NCBI GenBank assembly: GCA_030653035.1
Contig: JAUSAB010000062.1
Location: 1-48,583, forward strand
Source: Desulfocapsaceae bacterium
Lineage (GTDB): Bacteria; Desulfobacterota; Desulfobulbia; Desulfobulbales; Desulfocapsaceae
Reading direction: 5' to 3'
Length of the DNA: 48,583 nucleotides
This document shows, one piece after another, positions 20,032-27,770 of the stretch. The notes under the pieces are model-generated. The model made no database searches. It saw nothing but the letters and a program-made list of their open reading frames with translations, and was not told where the DNA came from. The position numbers were made by a program, and so were the translations under genes. Each line of letters begins with the position of its first letter. The first letter of the stretch is position 1.

Positions 20032-20132
20032 GATTTTCCTTGTTTATTGGAACACCTTTGAGGAGTTATTACGAAATTACACTCGCCGGTGGTGCAGTTA
20101 TGCTTCTGACTGAAGCTCGACCTCCAGCTTAA

Positions 20133-20169
20133 AAAGCCTCTTGCCATGCGCGGACAGGCAAGAGGCTTT
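20133..20169 (-). terminator. Intrinsic terminator after the PstS-like gene
   Basis: A perfect 13-bp stem pairs AAAGCCTCTTGCC (20133-20145) with GGCAAGAGGCTTT (20157-20169) around an 11-base loop. Read on the minus strand the stem runs into a short T tract. It lies 15 bases past the binding-protein stop codon and before the chemoreceptor gene. Confidence 0.85.
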
Positions 20170-20183
20170 ATGGGGACAAACTC

Positions 20184-20960
20184 TTATTTAGCGATGAGTT
20201 GTTGTCCGGGGCCAGCAATAAAATCAAGCATCTTCTGCAATCCAGCAGTAGGTGCGCCTTTGGTGATCAGAGTGATAGGACGGCCAATCTCCGGGATGGT
20301 TGGCGCGTTGATGGTTGCATCAACCTGGGCCGTGGCCCCCAGGGATACTGCGCCTGAGGTAGCTGCCACTTTGGCTTTCAGGTCATCAATGGTCGTTCCC
20401 TCCACTGCGTCTTTGCTATAGGGCTCACCATTCATGGCCTGCTTCTGGAAAACGGTATTGGTTCCGGGGATCTTGGTCCCGACGATGACCACTATCGGTT
20501 TGCTCGGGCCACCGACCTCAGACCAGTTTTTGGCCTTGCCGGTAAAAATAGCGGCAAGTTGTTCCTTGGAAAGCGCGGTGACGGTTACGTCTTTATTGGT
20601 CAAAACCTTGACGATATCTTTGCCGATGACCCGGTTCTTGTAGATGCTTTTGTCGGGGATGGCATATCCTTCTTTTTCCATCATTGTCATCCAGTCAGGG
20701 AAGGTAAGGCCGCCGACAGCGGCCTCCACGGCGCCGGTATCCAGATCTTTCACGGCCTGAACCGGGCCGCTGGAAATAACTGTTAATTTAACGCCATTGG
20801 CCTTTTCCATCGGTTCTTTGATTTTATTAAAGATGTTTTCGGTTGCCGCTGCTCCCGCGCCAACTTTAACTTCTTCTGCCAGGGCCGTTCCCGTAACACC
20901 GCCCAAAATCATTAACGCTGCGATTATCTTGAACGAATTCATGATCCATGATTTTGACAT
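20184..20960 (-). CDS. PstS-like periplasmic substrate-binding protein
   Basis: The 258-residue precursor has a signal peptide (core IIAALMILGGVTGTALA, cleavage about residue 28) and then a type II periplasmic binding fold of the PBP-like/PstS family (VKVGAGAAATENIF; SSGPVQAVKDL; IFTGKAKNWSEVGG). The usual phosphate-binding loop with an Arg and SGT is replaced by GTKIPGTNTVFQKQ, so phosphate may not be the ligand. AGGAG lies 9 bases before the ATG; a second in-frame ATG at 20942 is possible. No transporter permease or ATPase genes are nearby. It is monocistronic, with its own promoter and terminator. It could feed a distant ABC transporter or the neighbouring chemoreceptor. Confidence 0.85.
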   Translation of the reverse strand: MSKSWIMNSFKIIAALMILGGVTGTALAEEVKVGAGAAATENIFNKIKEPMEKANGVKLTVISSGPVQAVKDLDTGAVEAAVGGLTFPDWMTMMEKEGYAIPDKSIYKNRVIGKDIVKVLTNKDVTVTALSKEQLAAIFTGKAKNWSEVGGPSKPIVVIVGTKIPGTNTVFQKQAMNGEPYSKDAVEGTTIDDLKAKVAATSGAVSLGATAQVDATINAPTIPEIGRPITLITKGAPTAGLQKMLDFIAGPGQQLIAK

Positions 20961-21042
20961 ATAATTTACTCCTGTGTCTTGAGGTTCATTGTCATAGGAT
21001 GAAAAGAGCCGCCCTCTTTACTCTACAACAACAGTGGATTTT

Positions 21043-21052
21043 CGCGTACGCG
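21043..21052. promoter_or_regulatory. Palindrome in the PstS-like leader
   Basis: CGCGTACGCG is a perfect 10-bp palindrome in otherwise AT-rich leader sequence. It lies between the predicted promoter and the binding-protein start codon. It could be an operator or an RNA stem; function is inferred only from position. Confidence 0.3.
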
Positions 21053-21110
21053 GGAATGATGGAAAAGAAACTTTTCAGAAATTTTGTCAGATCTCTCTAT
21101 CTTAAAAAGT

Positions 21111-21139
21111 ATTGTATGGGATAATTTTTTATTTATCAA
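21111..21139 (-). promoter_or_regulatory. Sigma70-type promoter for the PstS-like gene
   Basis: On the minus strand TTGATA (21134-21139) and TACAAT (21111-21116) are separated by exactly 17 bases. They would start a transcript about 150 bases before the binding-protein ATG. The surrounding DNA is very AT-rich. The match is good but untested. Confidence 0.5.
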
Positions 21140-21193
21140 AAAAAAACAGAGGTTGGCGCAGTTTTTTGGTGTTGGTCAATAGAAATTGTTTCT

Positions 21194-21233
21194 GGCGGCG
21201 CTCCTTGTCCGGGGAAAGGGAAGGAGCGCCGCC
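21194..21233 (-). terminator. Strong hairpin after the GH17-like gene
   Basis: A perfect 13-bp GC-rich stem pairs GGCGGCGCTCCTT (21194-21206) with AAGGAGCGCCGCC (21221-21233), with a 14-base loop. It lies 28 bases past the glycosidase stop. Neither side has a clean T tract, so it may stabilise the 3' end rather than terminate by itself. Confidence 0.5.
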
Positions 21234-21261
21234 CGGTAGATGAAGCAGTCTTTCTTTGAGC

Positions 21262-22197
21262 TTACAGTCTGGGAAGAGAGTCAATCACCTGTTTTCCTTT
21301 GCCGTCCTGGGTGAAGAATCCCCAGAAGGCCTCACTGGTGTGATGACCTGGCAGGGTTGCGGCCATTTCCTGTGGTTTCCAAGGGGCGTCAAAGGCCTCA
21401 AAACAGGCCAGAGACTGATTGGGTGAGAAGGGAAATCGCTTGAGAAGCTCTAACCAGAACAGCGCCTGTCGTTCCGGGGAAAAGCCTTGATCTTGAGGGC
21501 CGGAAGGCAGGCCCGTTTCCTTGATCAGGATCGGCTTGTTATAGGTCGGCTTGAATTTTTCAGCCATCTGGATGACCATATCCACCCCCTGCCGGGTTGG
21601 GGTGCTGGCGGTAAACCATTTTTCAAAGATCGGATGGATATTGGGCATCAGCAGGTCGTGGCTGTTGAAAAACTGGCTATACTCTTTTTCAAAGTAGAGA
21701 AAAAATGGCTCGGAGGTGGTAATGGCCAGGGTTGGGCACTCTTTTTTGATCCGTTGCCCGGCTTTTTGAACGTCCTGCGGCAGGTATCGTTTGGTGTAAA
21801 GGCCTTCATTGCCAATGATAACAGCGGTAACCAGGGCAGGGTATTTTTTTGCGGCATGAATGACGTTGTTGATCTCTGTTGCGGATAAGGGATCCCAGAT
21901 GCCGAGGATGACCGCCCGATAGGCAAGTTCGTGGGCGATTTGGGGGATAGCTTCCAGTCCACTGGTAGCGGAGTAGGTGATCAACCCGTTAAAGGATGGT
22001 TGCAGGAGAGTGAGATCTTTTCTGATCGCGGCCTCAGTAGCCGTGGTTACCTTGCCCCCGGCAATGGAAAAGCTGCGGGGGGTATAGGCGATGAACCGGG
22101 TCTGCTGAATAAGATCCGGCAAGGGGCTTGCCTGTGTATTCTGCGCAGGGGTCAGCCAGAAGGTGATCATTATAAGAACCAGGATGACAGGATTCAT
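21262..22197 (-). CDS. Secreted GH17-like glycoside hydrolase (beta-1,3-glucanase type)
   Basis: From the ATG at 22197 the product has 311 residues and a signal peptide (MNPVILVLIMITFWLTPAQN). AGGAAGA precedes this start, so an upstream in-frame ATG at 22392 is rejected; it would add 65 residues and overlap the radical SAM gene. The mature part resembles GH17/exo-beta-1,3-glucanase TIM barrels. The acid/base Glu is in IIGNEGLYTKR, the nucleophile Glu in ILIKETGLPSG, with a final FFEAFDAPWK-like strand (here CFEAFDAPWK) and AFWGFFTQDG. It probably acts on a beta-glucan in the periplasm or outside the cell, either host or self polysaccharide. The fold is fairly sure, the substrate is not. It is followed by a strong hairpin. 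Confidence 0.75.
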   Translation of the reverse strand: MNPVILVLIMITFWLTPAQNTQASPLPDLIQQTRFIAYTPRSFSIAGGKVTTATEAAIRKDLTLLQPSFNGLITYSATSGLEAIPQIAHELAYRAVILGIWDPLSATEINNVIHAAKKYPALVTAVIIGNEGLYTKRYLPQDVQKAGQRIKKECPTLAITTSEPFFLYFEKEYSQFFNSHDLLMPNIHPIFEKWFTASTPTRQGVDMVIQMAEKFKPTYNKPILIKETGLPSGPQDQGFSPERQALFWLELLKRFPFSPNQSLACFEAFDAPWKPQEMAATLPGHHTSEAFWGFFTQDGKGKQVIDSLPRL

Positions 22198-22300
22198 TAT
22201 TCTTCCTTTATAAACAGTTTCCAGGCGAAAGTTTATTGTGATCTCAAATGTGAGGCCGGGTTTCTCACCCGACGCAGGGCTTCCTGTGGCAGAGGGGTTG

Positions 22301-24886
22301 TCATGTCGATTTTTTATTGTCTGTAACAGTGTGCCAGGCTGTTTTGAGAACCCTGCTGGTTGCGGCCGTTTCTGCGTCCATTTGCAGGACATGGGTCAGG
22401 ATCTCAATGGGCTTGACTCCCGGCAGGCCGCTTGCGTAGAGAAGTTCCAGCCTGAGGGTATCTGCCCTTTCCGGGATGATGGCCGCTACCAGGGGACGGA
22501 TATCAAAGGCGGTGTTGTCCTTTCCTTTACGCTTCCTGGTGATGGGGAACTGCTCCCGGCCCAGGAACTCATCGATACGGGAGAGTTCTTCTGAAGATAA
22601 GGGCCGCTGACAGGTAATGGTAAAGCTGCTTTGCAGGTTCTGGGGAACCTTACCAGAGTGCAGGGCCACTGATTGCACTGTAACTCCAGGCGGCAGTTGT
22701 CGGTTGAGCAGGGTTACCGTGTCCTCTGGCGATTTGAGTGGCATCGGAAGATCCATGATAAAATATTCGGCCAGACTTTCGGTGCCAACCGGTAGGGCCA
22801 GACCAAAGGAGATCTTGGGTGAGGGGTTGAACCCTTGCGAAAAGTGAGTGGTGATTCCGGCCCGGCGTAGGGCCCGGAACACCAGTTGCAACAGTTCCAG
22901 ATGACCAAGAAAGCAGATGTCGCCGGTGCGGGAGTAGGTGACGTTGTACTTAAAGTGGCCAGCCTCAGTTGCTGTTGTGGTTTGAGTCGTAGGAGTGGAG
23001 GCAAGCTCTGCTAGCGGGACAAGCGTCTTCTCGTTGTCGTCTTCTGTCTTGCGACCATGGACAATGGGCCTGATCACCTTGAAGTCACAGAGTCCGCACT
23101 GCTGGCAACCATGATAGCGGCAGTCCGGGGTATAGGCCTCGGTCAGGGCCTTTGCCATTTCATCCTGCAGGAAAGCGGTCTCAATGCCGCTGTGCAGATG
23201 CTGCCAGGGCAGGATCTCGTTCGGATCTCGATGGCGCAGGAAGGTGTCGAGAGAAAGACCGCAGTCTTCGGCTGCTACCCGCCAGATGTTCAGATTAAAG
23301 TGGTCAGACCAGCCATCGAGTCTCGCCCCGTCTTTCCAGGCAGCTTCAAGGAGTTTGGCCAGTCTCCGGTCACCCCGGGAAAAGACCCCTTCCAGAAAAC
23401 TCTGTTCCGGGTCATGCCATTTCAGATTGATGCCGGTGCGGGGCAGGGCCGCCTTGATCCGTCTGATTTTCTCCCGGCTCTCATCAATGCTGATCTGTTG
23501 CCCCCACTGGAAGGGGGTGTGCGGTTTGGGGACAAAGGTGCCGACGCTGACATTGATCTGGCGGCGGCCGCGTCCATCTTTGTCACCCTCTTTTTTGGCC
23601 TTCATCGCCAGTTCGACAATGGCGTCGATGTCATCCATGGTCTCGGTGGGCAGACCAATCATGAAATAGAACTTCATGAGCTTCCAGCCTAAGGCAAAGG
23701 CGTCCCGGCAGGTGGTCAGCAGGTCCTCCTCGGTGATGCCTTTATTGATCACCCGGCGCAGACGTTCGCTGCCGGCCTCGGGTGCCAGAGTGAATCCGGT
23801 CTTGCGCACCCGTTTGATCTGGTCCATGACCGATTGGGTCAGGGTGCCCACGCGCATCGAGGGCATGGAGACCGAGACATAGTCACTGGCAAAATTGTCC
23901 ATCAGTTGCTTCAGGAGCGGCTCAATGCACGAATAATCACCGGTGGACAGTGACAGGAGTGCCAACTCGTCAAATCCGCTGTCGCCAAGGCCGCAGCGGG
24001 CAATGTCCAGGATCTGTTCCGGGCTGCGCTCTCTGACCGGGCGGTAAATGATCCCGGCCTGACAGAAGCGGCAGCCGCGGGTGCAGCCGCGGGCGATCTC
24101 CACCCCCAGACGGTCATGAACGATCTTGGCGTTGGGCACCAGCGGTCGTTTCAGGTGCTCGGTCTGGGAAAGATCGGCGACAATTCGGCGCCGAACATGG
24201 GTGTTGTTGTTCTGGAGGGCCTGGATCTCAGCGATTGCTCCCTGATCTGTGTACAGCGGTTGGAAAAAAGAGGGGATATAGACTCCCTGGATGGTGGCCA
24301 GTTGCGACAGCAGCTCTTTCCTGGAGAGTTTATTTTTTTTGGCCTGGCCCACCATGGTAGTAATCTCTACCAGCGCCTCTTCGCCGTCACCGAGCAGGAT
24401 GGCATCAAAGAAGTCGGCAACCGGTTCCGGGTTCATGGAGCAGGAGCCGCCACCCAGGATCAGCGGGAAGGATTCATCACGGTCTTTGGCCCACAGGGGG
24501 ATTCCGGCAAGATTGAGGATGGTGACAATATTGCTGTAGCATAGTTCATACGGCAGAGTGATGCCGAGGATATCAAAGTCGGTCAGGGCATGATCTGACT
24601 CCAGGGAGGTGAGGGGAGATTGCCTCTCCTGTAATAATCTCTCCATGTCCCGGTCGGGACAGTAACTCCGTTCCGCCAGCACCTGATCCTGGCTATTGAG
24701 GATGTGATAGAGGATCTGTAAGCCTTGATGGGACATGCCGATTTCATAGAGGTCAGGGAAGATGAGGGCGCAGCGAACCAGTGCCTGCTCCCAGTCCTTG
24801 ACAATGGCGTTGTGTTCATGACCCAGGTAACGTCCAGGTTTGGTAACAAAAGGGAGCAGTTTATTTCTTTCGATTTTAGCATGCAT
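22301..24886 (-). CDS. Radical SAM protein with B12-binding-like N-terminus and fused DUF2344 domain
   Basis: This 861-residue cytoplasmic protein has an N-terminal B12-binding-like region (about 1-210), a radical SAM core whose [4Fe-4S] cysteines lie in CTRGCRFCQAG near residue 270, and a second cysteine cluster (GCQQCGLCDF) near 600. A C-terminal DUF2344 domain from about 645 contains GFNPSPKISFGLALPVG. The two-part architecture (TIGR03960 plus TIGR03936 types) is common in Desulfobacterota and Firmicutes, often near ribonuclease G and rplU, which are not seen here. A role in RNA or ribosome modification has been suggested by context in other genomes, but the reaction is unknown. No Shine-Dalgarno sequence is evident before the chosen ATG. 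Confidence 0.9.
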   Translation of the reverse strand: MHAKIERNKLLPFVTKPGRYLGHEHNAIVKDWEQALVRCALIFPDLYEIGMSHQGLQILYHILNSQDQVLAERSYCPDRDMERLLQERQSPLTSLESDHALTDFDILGITLPYELCYSNIVTILNLAGIPLWAKDRDESFPLILGGGSCSMNPEPVADFFDAILLGDGEEALVEITTMVGQAKKNKLSRKELLSQLATIQGVYIPSFFQPLYTDQGAIAEIQALQNNNTHVRRRIVADLSQTEHLKRPLVPNAKIVHDRLGVEIARGCTRGCRFCQAGIIYRPVRERSPEQILDIARCGLGDSGFDELALLSLSTGDYSCIEPLLKQLMDNFASDYVSVSMPSMRVGTLTQSVMDQIKRVRKTGFTLAPEAGSERLRRVINKGITEEDLLTTCRDAFALGWKLMKFYFMIGLPTETMDDIDAIVELAMKAKKEGDKDGRGRRQINVSVGTFVPKPHTPFQWGQQISIDESREKIRRIKAALPRTGINLKWHDPEQSFLEGVFSRGDRRLAKLLEAAWKDGARLDGWSDHFNLNIWRVAAEDCGLSLDTFLRHRDPNEILPWQHLHSGIETAFLQDEMAKALTEAYTPDCRYHGCQQCGLCDFKVIRPIVHGRKTEDDNEKTLVPLAELASTPTTQTTTATEAGHFKYNVTYSRTGDICFLGHLELLQLVFRALRRAGITTHFSQGFNPSPKISFGLALPVGTESLAEYFIMDLPMPLKSPEDTVTLLNRQLPPGVTVQSVALHSGKVPQNLQSSFTITCQRPLSSEELSRIDEFLGREQFPITRKRKGKDNTAFDIRPLVAAIIPERADTLRLELLYASGLPGVKPIEILTHVLQMDAETAATSRVLKTAWHTVTDNKKST

Positions 24887-24983
24887 GGGGAGGTCTTCAG
24901 GTAAGTGTTAAATGAGATTGTTGGTCAAGTATTGTTTGTCGGCAGTGTGGCTCTAATTCATCTGCAGATGTACTGGAAATAGA

Positions 24984-25013
24984 TTGACTTTACAAGGGCG
25001 GATGATGTATTCA
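24984..25013 (+). promoter_or_regulatory. Possible promoter for the AMIN-domain gene
   Basis: TTGACT (24984-24989) and TATTCA (25008-25013) are separated by 18 bases. They lie in the divergent gap between the radical SAM gene and the AMIN gene, 60 bases before the chosen ATG. The -10 match is only moderate. Confidence 0.35.
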
Positions 25014-25073
25014 AGTTGAAGATGTATTTGTTTGAATAAAAATAACATGTTATCTTGCGAAAGGGTTGCTTCT

Positions 25074-26171
25074 ATGAAAAATAAAAGTCTTGTAAAAAAA
25101 TCGCTGTTTCAGTCGTGCTCCTGGAAACAACTGGGGGCTTTCTGGCTGGCGCCAGATGTTTTTTCTGCACAACGGTTTATGCGGCAAGCTGTCCATCTTG
25201 GCGTTTTTGTTATTGTTCTTGCTCTTTTGTTCCCTGTGTCGTTGGTGCATGCCGAAGAGAAGGGTGGATTGCTTGAAAATATTGCTTTTGACCGGGAAAG
25301 CAGTGCTCGGGAAACGGTCACTTTTAAGCTGAATGGCCCTTATATCCCCAAGATATTCGCCATAAAAGGGGACGTGCCCAAGGTTGTTTTTGATTTTGAC
25401 AATACTCGTCAATCTCCATCGATCAAGGCTGTGATGAAAAGCAGAGGAAATCTGATTGCGGCTATTAGAACGGCAGTGCATAAAGATCCTCAGCTCAAGA
25501 CAAGAGTGGTTCTTGACCTGGTTCCTGCTGGTGACTATGATTTTGCCATGGATTTTAACAAAAAAGATAATATCTTGATCGTGACTATCTTTCACACTCA
25601 GCAGAAAAAGGAGACACCTCAACCTGAATCTACTGTCGGGAAAACGAAGAAAACTGAGCCTGCTCCTGCCAAAATCACTCCTCCCCCAGCAACGGTGAAA
25701 AAAGAGGCTGTCTCTGTGCCGCCGGTAAAAGGGAAAAAGGTTGAGAAAGCGCCGGATCTTCCTCCTGCTGTTACCGTGGAAAAGCCAGCGGTTTCATCGT
25801 CGCCACTGGTGATCAATAAGATTTCTTTTGAGAAAAGTCCTGATAAAGGCGAAAAAGTCTTGTTTCAATTGACCAATTTCCATGCCCCTGTGATTTTTGG
25901 GGTTGAAGAGGGGGTTCCCAGTATTGTTTGTGATTTTATGGATGCAGGCGTTGGGGACAAGGTGCCTGAGAACATTTCCACCCAGGGAGAATTCGTCAAG
26001 CAGGTTCGGGTAGAAAAGAATGTGACTGCTCACAAGATACGAGTAGTCGTCGAGCTGGTACCGAATCGACATTATGATCTGAAACAGGTGTTTTTTAAAG
26101 AGGAGAGCCAGTATGTTCTCTTTGTGAAATCCCAAGAAGGTAATCAGGTAGGAAGTGGTGGTAAACCATGA
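25074..26171 (+). CDS. Exported protein with two AMIN-like domains
   Basis: The ATG at 25074 has AAAGGG upstream and is preferred over an upstream in-frame TTG at 25032. The 365-residue product has a late hydrophobic signal segment (VFVIVLALLFPVSLVHA). Two related beta-rich domains follow. The first (LLENIAFDRES to about residue 170) and the second (INKISFEKSPDKG to the end) are joined by a Pro/Lys/Val-rich linker. Each repeats the pattern 'VPKVVFDF ... RVVLDLVP ... YDF', typical of AMIN domains, which bind peptidoglycan or secretin-associated partners. No amidase domain is attached. The YkgJ-type gene starts 34 bases downstream on the same strand. Likely periplasmic and envelope-associated; exact partner unknown. 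Confidence 0.75.
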   Translation: MKNKSLVKKSLFQSCSWKQLGAFWLAPDVFSAQRFMRQAVHLGVFVIVLALLFPVSLVHAEEKGGLLENIAFDRESSARETVTFKLNGPYIPKIFAIKGDVPKVVFDFDNTRQSPSIKAVMKSRGNLIAAIRTAVHKDPQLKTRVVLDLVPAGDYDFAMDFNKKDNILIVTIFHTQQKKETPQPESTVGKTKKTEPAPAKITPPPATVKKEAVSVPPVKGKKVEKAPDLPPAVTVEKPAVSSSPLVINKISFEKSPDKGEKVLFQLTNFHAPVIFGVEEGVPSIVCDFMDAGVGDKVPENISTQGEFVKQVRVEKNVTAHKIRVVVELVPNRHYDLKQVFFKEESQYVLFVKSQEGNQVGSGGKP

Positions 26172-26205
26172 ATGGCTGTGGGGTTGCGGTTGGTGTTGAG
26201 GTCAT

Positions 26206-26928
26206 ATGTTACCATTAAAAGAAGATATCTTGCGGAGTATTTATGATGCCTTTGCCGAATGGTCGGCCGGGTTTTCCTTTGTCTGTTCCAAAAACTGCGC
26301 GGCCTGTTGTACCCAGAATGTGACAATGACGGCCGTGGAAGGAGGGGTCATCCATCGCCTGATTCGGGAGAATGGTCGTGAAGGATGGCTTGCTGAAAAG
26401 TTGCAGGCAAAAGGGGAAACTGTGCGCCCCTGGATGACCACCAATGATTTTGCCGGTGCCTGTCTGCAGGGTGAAGATGTCCAGCCTGAAGAATACGGGA
26501 ATATGTCTCCCTGTCCTTTTCTGGAGAATGGTTGCTGCCGGATCTATGAGGTCAGGCCCTTTTCCTGTCGTTGTTTTGCCTCCGAACAGAAATGCTTTTC
26601 CGGGACCTCTGCCCTGCTGCCCGAATATTACCTTTCAGCATCCACGGCTGTTATGCAGATCATTGAGCATCTGGGGCAGGGAGAGTACTGGGGCAACATG
26701 CTCGATGTCCTCTCAGCTTTGTGTGATCTGCCGGAAAACAGGAGTTACGTAACACTGCTTCCCGCCTCTTTTGCGGACCAGTCCCGGGTCCAGGTGATTA
26801 AGGCGAAACCTTTGCCAGGTTTTTTGCTGCTTGATGAGGAGATGGACAAGATTGCCCCGCTTCTGGATGCAATTTTTACCCGGAAAGTTGGTGAAAAAAC
26901 CGTGGAATCAATTTTGAATGGCAGGTAA
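26206..26928 (+). CDS. YkgJ-family cysteine-cluster protein
   Basis: The 240-residue cytoplasmic protein carries the Zn/Fe-chelating cysteine cluster of the YkgJ family: CSKNCAACC near residue 27-35, then CPFLENGCCRIYEVRP and SCRCFAS around 100-125. The remaining part is helical. GAGG lies just before the ATG. Family members are thought to bind a metal ion or cluster, with no agreed enzymatic role. It follows the AMIN gene closely and ends 5 bases before the convergent lipoprotein gene, so the two transcripts must overlap or terminate inside each other. No terminator hairpin is seen in that gap. Confidence 0.8.
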   Translation: MLPLKEDILRSIYDAFAEWSAGFSFVCSKNCAACCTQNVTMTAVEGGVIHRLIRENGREGWLAEKLQAKGETVRPWMTTNDFAGACLQGEDVQPEEYGNMSPCPFLENGCCRIYEVRPFSCRCFASEQKCFSGTSALLPEYYLSASTAVMQIIEHLGQGEYWGNMLDVLSALCDLPENRSYVTLLPASFADQSRVQVIKAKPLPGFLLLDEEMDKIAPLLDAIFTRKVGEKTVESILNGR

Positions 26929-26933
26929 CCCTG

Positions 26934-27770
26934 TCATCTGTCTATTTGAACATCGTAGTTTACTGGGACTTTCAGCCTGAAATTGGCAGCGGAAAAAGAG
27001 CGATCGGTCAGGATCTCGCCAAAATCGATAGTGAGTTTTGATCTGTAAGGCAGGTCAGTGATGGTGGTTCGGGTGACCGGCGAACAGTTTTCGTGTTCGC
27101 TTCGTCCTTCGTAAGAGAGGGTGGCAATGGTGTCCCCCTGGTGATCAACAAGAATACGGGCGAGGAGTTGCCTGGTCTCCGGCCGGATCAAAAAATGAGA
27201 TTTGGCCAAGGCCGCTTCCCTGGGGTATTGCATGGTGATCCAGACCCCACGGCCCGAGCCATCCCGGCGGATGGTTTCAATTATTGCACTTTTTTCCTGA
27301 AGTCGTCCTGTCAGCCAATATCCCCAGTTTTCAGAAAGTAGAGAGGCTGGGATCTGGTATCGTGCGGCCAGGGAACTGATCCTGCCGATCATGTGCTGTT
27401 TCAGGGTGGTATTGATGGATTGGAACTCCCGGCCATCACTGACCAGGGCGTAAAGAGGTTGCCCCAAAGGGTTAAGCACCACGAATTTAAGGGATGTGGG
27501 GAGCATAAGTTGAAGAAAGCCGGCGACGGAGCGATCTTCTCCCGGGCCATCCCAGGAAAGAGTGGTCTTGGCATCCAGACAACAGGAGCAGGAGGCGTCC
27601 CGATCCTGCATTTCCATAAAAGTCTGGGTGATGAGTGTGGTCTCGTTTTCAGCCACCGGGCTGGTCCAGGGGGTGCCGGCACAGCCGTGGAGAAACAAGG
27701 CCAGCAGGATCAGGACGAGCCGCAAAGTTGAGCTTGCCTGTGCACGAGGTGTCTTATTTGGTGTCATCAA
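26934..27770 (-). CDS. Outer-membrane-type lipoprotein, LolB/DUF4292-like fold
   Basis: The 278-residue precursor has a lipoprotein signal peptide ending FLHGC, so Cys about 30 would be lipidated. The mature part starts with an unusual SCSCC cluster near residue 60 and continues as a beta-rich protein (LKFVVLNPLGQPLYALVSDG) reminiscent of LolB/DUF4292 lipoproteins. It ends with a segment like FGEILTDRSFSAANFRLKVP. Its start overlaps the end of the TPR lipoprotein gene by 17 bases, so the two are probably made together. A role in envelope lipid or lipoprotein handling is inference; the fold assignment is tentative. Confidence 0.65.
   Translation of the reverse strand: MMTPNKTPRAQASSTLRLVLILLALFLHGCAGTPWTSPVAENETTLITQTFMEMQDRDASCSCCLDAKTTLSWDGPGEDRSVAGFLQLMLPTSLKFVVLNPLGQPLYALVSDGREFQSINTTLKQHMIGRISSLAARYQIPASLLSENWGYWLTGRLQEKSAIIETIRRDGSGRGVWITMQYPREAALAKSHFLIRPETRQLLARILVDHQGDTIATLSYEGRSEHENCSPVTRTTITDLPYRSKLTIDFGEILTDRSFSAANFRLKVPVNYDVQIDR

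Larger units (their letters stand above)
20961..21261. other. AT-rich intergenic region
   Basis: This 301-base gap holds the leader and promoter of the PstS-like gene, the CGCGTACGCG palindrome and the GC-rich hairpin listed separately. I see no coding sequence or RNA gene in it. Confidence 0.6.

Noticed and set aside
22198-22392. N-terminal extension of the GH17-like gene
   Set aside because: The ATG at 22197 has a ribosome-binding site and begins a signal peptide; the extension would bury it and overlap the radical SAM gene.
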